Shown here piece after piece: positions 1 to 6,510 of a DNA stretch of 6,686 nucleotides (positions are counted from its first letter, which is position 1; every line of letters starts with the position of its first letter). The translations under genes were made by a program, and so were the position numbers. Below the pieces are notes generated by a model. That model was not told the origin of the DNA and made no database searches. It was given only the letters and a program-made list of their open reading frames with translations. Source of the stretch: Candidatus Nomurabacteria bacterium (GTDB taxonomy: Bacteria; Patescibacteriota; Minisyncoccia; Phycocordibacterales; UBA9973); NCBI GenBank assembly GCA_943356455.1, contig CALRFB010000031.1, positions 1-6,686 on the forward strand. Reading direction: 5' to 3'.

Positions 1-1530
1 AATCCGATCACCTACGCATGTAGCGATGGTACCGACAATGACTCCGATGGTCTTACTGACTTCCCTGCTGATCCAGGTTGTACATCTGCAACTGATGCAA
101 ACGAAACCAATACGACACAGCAAGTGTATGCTTGTAACGATAACATCGATAACGACGGCGACGGACTTGTAGACACACAAGACCCGGGTTGTATGACGTA
201 TTTCGACAATGATGAATATAACGTTACAATCACTGGTCACGCACCAACAGCAACAACAACTTCTGCAACAAGCATTGGTTCGTATGACGCTGTCCTTGGC
301 GGATCCGTTGTAGCAAACAATTCGTATACCTACTACTGGTTTGAATATGGAACAAATAGTTTCAGCAATACATCTAGCCAAATGTCATTTGGTACAGGTA
401 GCGGCAACGTTAACCAAGCAATTGGTAGCCTTACACCAAACACCAACTACCAATTCCGTATTTGTGCTTCAAACTCATACGGTCAAAACTGTGGTAGTAC
501 AATGAACTTCACATCAGTACAAACAGGTTGTACTTCAAACTGTGGTGGTTGTACATACAACTGTGGTACCACAAATACTGCTCCAACTGTAAACACTTCT
601 TCTGCAAGCAATGTTACCGACACAAGTGCAACAGTATACGCATACGTTACAACCAATAGTGGAAATACTGCATCAGTGTGGTTTAAATATGGCACAGGCG
701 GAAACACTGGCTATACTACATACGCCACACAGCAAACTATATATGGTTCACAGTCTGTAAATGCATTCCTGACAAATCTTCAGCCAAATACTGTGTACTC
801 ATTCCAAGCTTGTGCTTCAAACCAGTATGGCCAGAACTGCGGAACTGTTCTCTCTTTCCTCACCACAAACACAAATGCCTATGTGCCGACGCAGCCGCCT
901 TATTATCCGTCGTACCCAACGTATCCTACGCAACCACAACAGCCGATTGTGATTTACACAAACACTGGTGGATACGATTACGGTACTGGCTCAAGTAACC
1001 TTGCTAGCCTCAAGATCAATGCTTCACGTAGCGAAGTTGTTCGTAACGATGTCGTATCATACAATGTTACGCTCACCAACGACAGCAATCGCAGTCTTAA
1101 AAACGTTAAGATCAATGTTAGTGCTCCCGCCGATCTCGTCATCACGTCGACATCAACAGGTGAACTTTCATTCAATACAAATTCTGTAACAGTAGCGTTT
1201 AGCTCAATCGCTGCCGGTGATAGCCGAAGTGTGACAGTAACAGCGCATGTCGCAAGCAACACAACAGCTTCAAGCTTTGTTGTTCATGCTGATGCGAGCT
1301 ACCTCAATACTTCTTCAGGAGACCGCGAAACGGTTACTGCGGAAGTTATGACTGGTGTTACTCGTAACGGTCTTCTTGCTGGTGCATTTGGTGCTGGTTT
1401 CGGTGGTGGAATCATTTGGTTCCTCATCATCATATTGGTGATACTTCTCGGTGTTTTGGCTTTCAGCCGATCACGTCGTGAACCGAAATACGAAACTCAC
1501 ATGCCCCCAAGCCGCTGGCCAACGAAGTAA
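1..1530 (+). CDS. Modular cell-surface protein, C-terminal membrane anchor (5' partial)
   Basis: The frame is open from base 1 with no start in view, so the N-terminus and any signal peptide lie upstream; 509 residues are visible. Residues about 5-35 and 43-74 are two tandem Asp-rich Cys-containing repeats of the form ACxDxxDNDxDGLxDxxDPGC, resembling calcium-binding DxDxDG loops. Two related FN3-like beta domains follow (about nt 241-525 and 580-870), each ending in a near-identical ASNxYGQNCG strand and joined by a Cys/Gly linker (CTSNCGGCTYNCG). Next come a Pro/Tyr/Gln-rich spacer (about nt 880-950) and a DUF11-like domain (about nt 1000-1300; VSYNVTLTND, ADLVITSTSTGELSF). A Gly-rich turn leads into a 21-residue hydrophobic helix (nt 1402-1464) and a short basic tail (SRSRRE). 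This suggests an extracellular stalk anchored at its C-terminus, with a role in adhesion, host contact or the envelope as inference. Related module sets are common in Parcubacteria. Ends in TAA, followed at once by a terminator. Confidence 0.85.
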   Translation, partial: NPITYACSDGTDNDSDGLTDFPADPGCTSATDANETNTTQQVYACNDNIDNDGDGLVDTQDPGCMTYFDNDEYNVTITGHAPTATTTSATSIGSYDAVLGGSVVANNSYTYYWFEYGTNSFSNTSSQMSFGTGSGNVNQAIGSLTPNTNYQFRICASNSYGQNCGSTMNFTSVQTGCTSNCGGCTYNCGTTNTAPTVNTSSASNVTDTSATVYAYVTTNSGNTASVWFKYGTGGNTGYTTYATQQTIYGSQSVNAFLTNLQPNTVYSFQACASNQYGQNCGTVLSFLTTNTNAYVPTQPPYYPSYPTYPTQPQQPIVIYTNTGGYDYGTGSSNLASLKINASRSEVVRNDVVSYNVTLTNDSNRSLKNVKINVSAPADLVITSTSTGELSFNTNSVTVAFSSIAAGDSRSVTVTAHVASNTTASSFVVHADASYLNTSSGDRETVTAEVMTGVTRNGLLAGAFGAGFGGGIIWFLIIILVILLGVLAFSRSRREPKYETHMPPSRWPTK

Positions 1531-1542
1531 TACAAAATATTA

Positions 1543-1578
1543 AAATAAAAAATCCTCCATATGGAGGATTTTTTATTT
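1543..1578. terminator. Bidirectional intrinsic terminator
   Basis: A perfect 36-base inverted repeat centred between 1560 and 1561. The GC core is TCCTCC/GGAGGA around CATATG, flanked by A-runs on the left and T-runs on the right, so either transcript gives a hairpin followed by a U-tract. It lies 12 bases after the surface-protein stop and about 125 bases downstream of the nrdB stop on the other strand. It separates two convergent transcription units. Confidence 0.9.
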
Positions 1579-1597
1579 GTGTCTTAACTCAAAGTGA

Positions 1598-1695
1598 GGT
1601 TTTTTTGTTTTAGGAATAACTTTTGAGAGGAGCGACGGCGCCGGACAGAGAAAATTTCTAGCAAGAAATTTTCGTCTCTTCCCAAAACAAAAACC
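1598..1695. repeat. Imperfect intergenic palindrome with nested hairpin
   Basis: Outer arms GGTTTTTTTGTTTTAGG (1598-1614) and CCCAAAACAAAAACC (1681-1695) are reverse complements apart from two extra T and one A/C mismatch. Inside is a perfect 10-bp stem, GAAAATTTCT (1650-1659) and AGAAATTTTC (1664-1673), with loop AGCA, extendable by three pairs across a bulged G1674. A GC-rich palindrome CGGCGCCG sits at 1636-1643. The element lies wholly between the terminator and nrdB. It could be an mRNA 3' structure, or a copy of a dispersed REP-like or MITE-like intergenic repeat; one copy cannot distinguish these. On the minus strand it lacks a U-tract directly after the inner stem, so it is not a typical nrdB terminator. 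Confidence 0.6.
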
Positions 1696-1703
1696 GAACG
1701 ATA

Positions 1704-2711
1704 TTAATCCCACTTAATCTCCCCCGTCTTATACTCCGTTACGCGAGTTTCAAAAAAGTTTTTTTCCTTACGTAAGTCCATGATTTCGCTCATCCATGGA
1801 AATGGATTTTCATTGCCGTAGACTTTAGTGAGACCGATGCGTTCCAATCGACGGTCGGCGATATACTGTACATATTCTTTCACTGTTGCCGCATTGAGTC
1901 CCAATATTCCGCGTGGTAGACAGTCGTCAGCATATGCATTTTCTAGTTCAACAGCACGTTTGATTTTTTCTGTAATATCTTGCCTGAAAGCTTCTGTCCA
2001 AATCTCGGGATTTTCATTTTTGATTTCATTTATCAAATCTGCTCCAAATGCGAGGTGTACGGATTCGTCACGCAAGATAAATTGGAATTGTTCACCAACA
2101 CCAACCATCTTGTTTTGTCGCAAAAATGAAAGCATCATGACAAAACCAGCATAAAAGAAAATACCTTCCATGATGATGTAGTAACCAACGAGGTCATGTA
2201 CAAACTTTTGCATATTTTCTACAGAGTCAGTTTTGAAGTTGACATCAAAAATAGATTTTGTCATTTCAACAACAAAATCATCTTTATCCTTGATCGAAGG
2301 AATCGTTTGATACATCGAATACACTTCGTCTGGATTGAGGGAGAGCGTATCGCAGCAGTAAATGAATGTGTCTGTGTGCACAGCCTCTTCGTATGCCTGG
2401 CGGAGAAGGTACTGACGGCATTCAGGATTCGTAATATGTCGGTAAATAGCGAGAACTATATTGTTGGCAGTTAGGGATTCCGCTGTCGAAAAGAAACCCA
2501 TGTTCCACATAATCAAACGGCGCTCGTCATCAGAAAGACCCTTGGCGCTTTTCCAGGTTTCCAAATCTTTCTGCATATTTACTTCTTCAGGTGTCCAGTT
2601 ATTGGCAACACCATTTTTGTAATGTGTACGCGCCCATTTATATTTCATCGGCAGAATCTTATTGGGATCAGTCGAACTGTTATTCAGAATTGTCTTTATT
2701 TCTTGTGCCAT
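1704..2711 (-). CDS. nrdB: Ribonucleotide reductase class I beta subunit (R2), class Ic-like
   Basis: A 335-residue ferritin-like R2 subunit that houses the dinuclear metal cofactor used to start radical chemistry in NrdA. All six ligands are present: E78, E109 and H112 (EEAVH), E182, E216 and H219 (RDESVH). F116 replaces the radical tyrosine. From memory of the C. trachomatis R2 sequence these fit E89, E120, H123, F127, E193, E227 and H230 at a constant offset of 11, which points to the Mn(IV)/Fe(III) class Ic type and not diferric-tyrosyl class Ia. W39 probably matches chlamydial W51, and Y327 near the C-terminus matches Y338 of the inter-subunit radical path. F211 occupies the place of Y222. 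The family signatures [17 protein letters not shown] and [10 protein letters not shown] are intact. The gene lies 54 bases after nrdA on the same strand, so is probably co-transcribed. The ATG at 2711 is the only reasonable start: an in-frame TGA lies eight codons upstream. Its Shine-Dalgarno spacing is abnormal (see the leader entry). Confidence 0.95.
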   Translation of the reverse strand: MAQEIKTILNNSSTDPNKILPMKYKWARTHYKNGVANNWTPEEVNMQKDLETWKSAKGLSDDERRLIMWNMGFFSTAESLTANNIVLAIYRHITNPECRQYLLRQAYEEAVHTDTFIYCCDTLSLNPDEVYSMYQTIPSIKDKDDFVVEMTKSIFDVNFKTDSVENMQKFVHDLVGYYIIMEGIFFYAGFVMMLSFLRQNKMVGVGEQFQFILRDESVHLAFGADLINEIKNENPEIWTEAFRQDITEKIKRAVELENAYADDCLPRGILGLNAATVKEYVQYIADRRLERIGLTKVYGNENPFPWMSEIMDLRKEKNFFETRVTEYKTGEIKWD

Positions 2712-2749
2712 ATAATTGCTGCTAATTAGTAAACATCAGAGTACCTCCT
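2712..2749 (-). promoter_or_regulatory. nrdB leader: misplaced Shine-Dalgarno and 4-codon mini-ORF
   Basis: In the nrdA-nrdB gap a perfect AGGAGGT (2749-2743) lies 31 bases before the nrdB ATG, too far for normal initiation. It is spaced exactly six bases from another ATG (2736-2734), which opens ATG TTT ACT AAT TAG (Met-Phe-Thr-Asn-stop, ending at 2722), ten bases before nrdB. The mini-ORF is out of frame with nrdB. It could be a leader that reloads ribosomes onto nrdB, a relic of an older start, or the mark of a small indel. The sequence is clear; the function is inference. Confidence 0.5.
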
Positions 2750-2765
2750 ACCTTTCAAAAAACTG

Positions 2766-5537
2766 TTATTGGCATGATTCACAAATTTCTCCGTCAAACA
2801 CATATATTTCGGGCTTCGTATCCTCCATATCGACAGCGATAGCTTCTTCGATTTTTAGTACCTCTGGCGTAGTATCGTAGCTTTTATTTATATCTAGCGT
2901 AGATTTCTCAACTGCTGACGCACCGAGCGAGCGAAGGTAGTATGTTGTTTTTAATCCCATATACCACGCCTGCTTGTACACATCTCCGATAGCTTTACCG
3001 GATTGTGAATTGGTAAAGATATTTACAGACTGAGACTGATCTATCCATTTACCCCGATAGGCTGCATGCTTGATAATCCACATCGGATCGATTTCAAATA
3101 CTTCTTTGTATTTATTACGAATGTGTTCAGGTATTTCTCTGATATTTTTCAGGCTACCATCGTAGTATTTGAGTTTTTCGACAACAGTCGGGGTCCACAA
3201 GCCAAGTGGACGAAGTTCTGCTATCAGGTATTGGTTCACAACAGTAAACTCACCTGAAAAATTGGATTTAACGTAGAGGTTTTTGTATATCGGCTCGATC
3301 GATGGTAGGGATCCGGAAATGTTAGCAATAGTTGCAGTTGGAGCGATCGCCATACAGTTTGAATTGCGCATACCATATTTTTTTACATGATCACGAACAG
3401 GAGTCCAATCCATACGCGACACCATGTCTACGTCTGTTGGTATACCACGCTCCTCTTCCATGAGCTTGAGTGTGTCTATCGGGAAAAGTCCGCGATCCCA
3501 TTTGGAACCCTTGAAACTAGTGTAAGCACCTTTTTCTTTTGCAAGCAAACTAGAGGCGTAAATGGAGTGGTAAGAAATAAATTCCATTGTTTCGTCTGAA
3601 AAAGTCACGGCTTCATCGGAATCAAAACTCATATCGGTTGCGTAGAGTGTATCTTGAAGACCCATGATACCAAGTCCGACTGGTCTATGACGCATGTTTG
3701 AAGTCGCACCTTCTTTTGTGGGATAGAAATTGATATCGATAACATTGTCGAGCATGCGCATCGCTGTGTGAATAGTTTCTTCAAGCATTACTTTGTCGAG
3801 CTTGCCGTCTTTGACGTGAGTAATGAGATTGATCGAACCCAAATTACAAACGGCAGTTTCTTCGGCGGAAGTATTGAGTGTAATTTCGGTACACAAGTTG
3901 GAGCTGTGAACGACACCGACATGGTCTTGTGGAGAACGTATATTTGATGGATCTTTGAAGGTAATCCACGGATGGCCGGTCTCAAAAAGCATAGTGATCA
4001 TTTTCCTCCAGAGTTGGTTTGCGGGTACTCGTTTGAATAGACCGATCTTACCTTCGTCGGCCATTTTTTCATATTCGACGTATTTTTCTTCGAACTTTTT
4101 TCCGTACAAATCATGTAGGTCTGGGACTTCTTCTGGTGAGAAAAGCGTCCATGGTTCATCTTGTTCAATACGCTTCATAAATAAGTCTGGTATCCAGTGT
4201 GCAGTATTTATGTCATGGGTGCGACGGCGGTCGTCACCAGTATTTTTACGGAGATCGAGGAATTCTTCCACGTCGAGGTGCCATGTTTCCAAGTACACAA
4301 CAGTTGCTCCACGACGCTTTCCGGAACGATTGATCGAAGCAGTTGTAGCGTCAACAATTTTCAAAAACGGAATAAGTCCCTGAGAACCGGTATTAATCGA
4401 TTTCACGAGTGCATTTGTCGCACGAATATTTGTCCAGTCATTGGCAACACCACCTGACCATTTTGCAAGCTGGGCATTGTCACCGATGCATTTAAATATA
4501 TGGGCGAGATCGTCGTCCACTGTCGTAAGGTAGCACGATGACATCTGTGGATGTGTCGTACCGGAGTGAAGTAATGTCGGTGTCGAAGGCACAACACGGA
4601 GTTGTGAGATGCTATTGTAAATCTTTATAGCGGAAGCTGTTTTGTCTGATTCAAGTAATGACAAACCCATAGCAATACGCATCCAGAAATATTGTGGGAC
4701 TTCGAGGAATTGTTGTTCGTGGTCACGCAAGAAATAGCGATCGAAAAGTGTCTGGGCCCCGAGGAAAGAAAAAAGTTTGTCGCGATTTGGTTCAAGCGCC
4801 GCAGCCAGTTTGGTGAAATCGAAGTCATTCATGCGTGGATCTAGGCGCTTCCCTTGTATTCCTTTTTCAATTTGTATTTTCAAACCGTGGCGGTATTTCT
4901 TTTCAAAGTCTGCATCTGCTTCGCTAACATCGAGGACTGCATGGTAAGTTTCGGCAAAAAGGAATCGCGCAGCCACGAGCGAATACGCGTGATCGCGTTC
5001 AATGCGAGCCTTGAGTGCCATGGTGACAGCTTTGTTTATTTCTGATGTCGGAATACCATCGTAAAGGTTGCGCTTGGTTGTACTCACTACATCTTCGACA
5101 TCTATATAGGCCTCGAGACCTGTTGCGTGGAGCTTTACAGCTTTTCTGATTTCATCAATATTGAAAGTAACGAGATCGCCATTCCTCTTCTGAACTAAAA
5201 TCTCACTCTTTTCTATTTTTTCTAAACGTTCTTTGTCTTTATCTGCACGCATACGACTACGCTCGGCACGGTAAAGGATGTATGCGCGAGAAACTTCGAA
5301 ATGACCTTTGTCGGCAATCGTTTTTTCTACTAGGTTTTGGATTTGTTCAACGTGTGGCGTGTTGTCTTGTATTGTAGATTCAAGTTCGCCAATCACAGCC
5401 GAAGCAATTTCTGAAAATAGATCATCTGTGGCTTCGATACCACAAGCTGTATAGGCTCTACCAATAGCTTTTTCGATACGGGCACGATCAAACGGCATCA
5501 CATCGCCGCTACGTTTCTTAACAAATTCAATGGTCAT
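2766..5537 (-). CDS. nrdA: Ribonucleotide reductase class I alpha subunit (R1), two ATP cones
   Basis: A 923-residue catalytic subunit that reduces ribonucleoside diphosphates to deoxyribonucleotides in the cytoplasm with NrdB. Two ATP-cone regulatory domains lie at residues about 3-92 (VKKRSGD, FDRARIEKAI) and 113-203 (VQKRNGD, FNIDEIRKAV); the R1 core follows. The active site is complete by comparison with E. coli NrdA: C335 (MSSCYL) and C564 (AVCNLG) are the redox pair (C225/C462). N547, C549 and E551 in NLCTE match N437, C439 (thiyl radical) and E441. Y866-Y867 (TTYYLR) match the radical-relay Y730-Y731. The C-terminal CESC motif (C919, C922) is the pair reduced by thioredoxin or glutaredoxin. 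E. coli NrdA has 761 residues and one cone; the extra cone accounts for most of the added length. The ATG at 5537 gives a complete first cone. There is no Shine-Dalgarno; the leader is a T-rich tract. First gene of an nrdA-nrdB operon. Confidence 0.96.
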   Translation of the reverse strand: MTIEFVKKRSGDVMPFDRARIEKAIGRAYTACGIEATDDLFSEIASAVIGELESTIQDNTPHVEQIQNLVEKTIADKGHFEVSRAYILYRAERSRMRADKDKERLEKIEKSEILVQKRNGDLVTFNIDEIRKAVKLHATGLEAYIDVEDVVSTTKRNLYDGIPTSEINKAVTMALKARIERDHAYSLVAARFLFAETYHAVLDVSEADADFEKKYRHGLKIQIEKGIQGKRLDPRMNDFDFTKLAAALEPNRDKLFSFLGAQTLFDRYFLRDHEQQFLEVPQYFWMRIAMGLSLLESDKTASAIKIYNSISQLRVVPSTPTLLHSGTTHPQMSSCYLTTVDDDLAHIFKCIGDNAQLAKWSGGVANDWTNIRATNALVKSINTGSQGLIPFLKIVDATTASINRSGKRRGATVVYLETWHLDVEEFLDLRKNTGDDRRRTHDINTAHWIPDLFMKRIEQDEPWTLFSPEEVPDLHDLYGKKFEEKYVEYEKMADEGKIGLFKRVPANQLWRKMITMLFETGHPWITFKDPSNIRSPQDHVGVVHSSNLCTEITLNTSAEETAVCNLGSINLITHVKDGKLDKVMLEETIHTAMRMLDNVIDINFYPTKEGATSNMRHRPVGLGIMGLQDTLYATDMSFDSDEAVTFSDETMEFISYHSIYASSLLAKEKGAYTSFKGSKWDRGLFPIDTLKLMEEERGIPTDVDMVSRMDWTPVRDHVKKYGMRNSNCMAIAPTATIANISGSLPSIEPIYKNLYVKSNFSGEFTVVNQYLIAELRPLGLWTPTVVEKLKYYDGSLKNIREIPEHIRNKYKEVFEIDPMWIIKHAAYRGKWIDQSQSVNIFTNSQSGKAIGDVYKQAWYMGLKTTYYLRSLGASAVEKSTLDINKSYDTTPEVLKIEEAIAVDMEDTKPEIYVFDGEICESCQ

Positions 5538-5590
5538 ATTTTAAAAAAAGAAAAAACCTAGATAATAATGGCTAACCCTCTTATTTTAGC
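5538..5590 (-). promoter_or_regulatory. nrdA leader: pyrimidine-rich tract, small hairpin
   Basis: Read on the minus strand, the bases just before the nrdA ATG are GGTTTTTTCTTTTTTTAAAAT, with no AGGAGG-like element. Further upstream, GCTAA (5590-5586) and TTAGC (5575-5571) could pair around a ten-base loop. An unstructured U-rich leader of this kind fits initiation that relies on protein S1 or simple accessibility instead of Shine-Dalgarno pairing (inference). I see no confident -10/-35 pair for nrdA. Confidence 0.35.
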
Positions 5591-5670
5591 GAACTTGGAC
5601 CGCTCGAACTATGTGGATTTCTTCCAAAAACTATGCCAAGAAACATATGCTTCAGCCTGTAAAGCCACAT
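5581..5670 (-). CDS. Possible small ORF, 29 residues
   Basis: A short ORF in the gap between the DUF192 gene and nrdA. It starts ATG at 5670, 19 bases after the DUF192 stop, with a weak AAAGG about ten bases upstream, and ends in TAA at 5581. The product would start MWLYRLKHMFLGIVFGRNPH and end in a Ser-rich tail (SSSGPSSLK): a short hydrophobic/basic stretch with no cysteines. I recognise no family. The frame stays open upstream inside the DUF192 gene, so the ORF may be only a by-product of that. Position and amino-acid composition are the only support. Confidence 0.25.
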   Translation of the reverse strand: MWLYRLKHMFLGIVFGRNPHSSSGPSSLK

Positions 5671-5689
5671 GTCAAAATCGCCTTTGAAA

Positions 5690-6208
5690 CTAGTGTAATT
5701 CTGAAGATGTAAACGAAACAGTGTCCCCAACAGCAAAATGATTTTTTTCAGCCTCACCAGCAGACACTTCGAGCACATATTGTGCCTCTTCGTCGGGACT
5801 ATACACGGACGGATACGAGCTCGGTTGTACATCTTTGGCTATGGTCACAATGTGTTTATCCGCAGCAATCCAAATCATATCGAGCGGTATAAGTGTATCT
5901 TTCATCCAAAAACCGTAGCTGCCAGGTTCAGGAAATACAAAGAGCATACCTGTCCCTAGAGCAAGAGATTGTCGTCCACCTAGACCCTTGGTTTGTTCCT
6001 CCTCTGTTGTTGCGAGTTCTGCCATGTAAGACACAGAGGTATATGCCAAACTGTCTGGCGTATTGTGAATAGTTATCAATGCAGAATGAGGAGGAATTTT
6101 ATTCATACCAACCCCACGGTCTAAAATTGAATAGAATGCACCGAGTAAAATAAGCACAAAAAGTACTAAAAATATGCCTCGTTGTATACCACCTCTACTT
6201 GTATTCAT
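5690..6208 (-). CDS. DUF192 family protein, membrane-anchored
   Basis: A 172-residue protein. Residues 11-28 form a hydrophobic N-terminal helix after a basic start (NTSRGGIQR), so the rest is probably exported and tethered to the membrane. The DUF192 domain covers about residues 58-168, with family marks in order: AELATTEEEQTKGLGGR (64-79), GMLFVF (87-92), FWMKDTLIPLD (100-110), YVLEVSAGEA (144-153) and GD (161-162). The biochemical function of DUF192 is not established; its members are usually small secreted or periplasmic beta-rich proteins. The ATG at 6208 is chosen because it gives a full signal-anchor; no Shine-Dalgarno is visible before it (AACCCAGAAATATTTTA). The stop is TAG at 5690. 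It lies downstream of 16S and upstream of nrdA on the same strand, 152 bases before nrdA. A functional link to either is not apparent. Confidence 0.9.
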   Translation of the reverse strand: MNTSRGGIQRGIFLVLFVLILLGAFYSILDRGVGMNKIPPHSALITIHNTPDSLAYTSVSYMAELATTEEEQTKGLGGRQSLALGTGMLFVFPEPGSYGFWMKDTLIPLDMIWIAADKHIVTIAKDVQPSSYPSVYSPDEEAQYVLEVSAGEAEKNHFAVGDTVSFTSSELH

Positions 6209-6411
6209 TAAAATATTTCTGGGTTATGGTTTAACTTAGTGCAAGTATACGTCGTACCAGCAACAACAAAAACACCCAAATTGGGGAAACCAACTTGGGT
6301 GTTTTTGTATTCGTATTCTTCTTTGTAATATGTGAAATAGGTTATGTGTGCTCTTTTGTTCCGTTCAATAGCGATCTTATCGCCATACACAGGATCTTTG
6401 CCCTGAGTCAT
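6208..6411 (-). CDS. Doubtful 67-codon ORF in the 16S-DUF192 gap
   Basis: An ORF starting at ATG 6411 (or GTG 6456) ends in TAA that overlaps the DUF192 ATG as TAATG, an arrangement typical of coupled genes. The product begins MTQGKDPVYGDKIAIERNKR and continues with Tyr/Glu/Lys-rich residues, and matches no family I know. Against it, the strong stem-loop at 6266-6308 falls inside the frame, no ribosome binding site is visible, and the region is the expected rRNA trailer. Probably chance. Confidence 0.15.
   Translation of the reverse strand: MTQGKDPVYGDKIAIERNKRAHITYFTYYKEEYEYKNTQVGFPNLGVFVVAGTTYTCTKLNHNPEIF
6244..6249 (-). promoter_or_regulatory. Possible -10 box for the DUF192 gene
   Basis: TATACT on the minus strand lies just after the 16S-side stem-loop and about 35 bases before the DUF192 start, giving a leader of roughly 29 bases. 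The best -35 at a 17-base spacer is TTTTTG, which is poor. The placement after a terminator fits a fresh promoter for the DUF192-nrdA-nrdB group, but the sequence evidence is thin. Confidence 0.3.
6266..6308. terminator. Strong stem-loop, probable rRNA terminator
   Basis: ACAAAAACACCCAA (6266-6279) and TTGGGTGTTTTTGT (6295-6308) pair perfectly over 14 bp. After one A/C mismatch, TTGG (6281-6284) and CCAA (6290-6293) add four more pairs around GGAAA. On the minus strand the GC core is followed by GTGTTTTTGTTGTTG, a usable U-rich tail, so it would end transcription coming from 16S about 205 bases after the rRNA end. The symmetry also allows it to act on the other strand. Confidence 0.75.
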
Positions 6412-6435
6412 GCAGTTTGGTACTCTGCCAAAACC

Positions 6436-6460
6436 TTCTGTGCTCAATTGAGGCACAGAA
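6436..6460 (-). other. Hairpin in the 16S 3' trailer
   Basis: TTCTGTGC (6436-6443) and GCACAGAA (6453-6460) are perfect 8-bp inverted arms around TCAATTGAG, with two more pairs possible across one bulge. There is no strong U-tract after it on the minus strand, so a processing or structural role is likelier than termination. Its ACAGAA/TTCTGT arm can instead pair with the 16S-proximal ACAGAA at 6512-6507. Confidence 0.5.
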
Positions 6461-6477
6461 TACCGACCAGATCAATG

Positions 6478-6500
6478 CTATCCGCGCCGAAGCGCAATAG
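6478..6500 (-). other. C(UUCG)G tetraloop hairpin just after 16S
   Basis: On the minus strand CTAT-T-GCGC-TTCG-GCGC-GG-ATAG folds into a four-pair GCGC/GCGC stem closed by the very stable C(UUCG)G tetraloop. A small T/GG internal loop and a second four-pair stem complete it. It starts about ten bases after the predicted 16S end and probably guides folding or 3' processing of the precursor rRNA. Confidence 0.55.
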
Positions 6501-6510
6501 AATGTGTTCT

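Noticed and set aside
1..1530. Start of the surface protein at GTG 124
   Set aside because: The same frame is open to base 1 and already encodes another copy of the Asp-rich repeat, so the real start lies outside the window.
1704..5537. Numerous plus-strand ORFs of 60-140 codons opposite nrdA and nrdB
   Set aside because: They are antisense shadows of strongly conserved coding sequence, without family features or plausible starts.
5591..5615. AGTTCGAGC on the minus strand resembling a tRNA T-loop
   Set aside because: No matching D-arm, anticodon arm or acceptor stem surrounds it.
5605..5640. Two AACTATG copies 22 bases apart upstream of nrdA, considered as NrdR boxes
   Set aside because: They lack the palindromic ACACWATATATWGTGT-like form and the usual spacing of NrdR box pairs, and a seven-base repeat in AT-rich DNA is easily chance.
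6310..6500. Possible tRNA between 16S and the DUF192 gene
   Set aside because: No acceptor stem, anticodon arm or GGTTCGAAT-type T-loop can be assembled; the inverted repeats present are simple hairpins.
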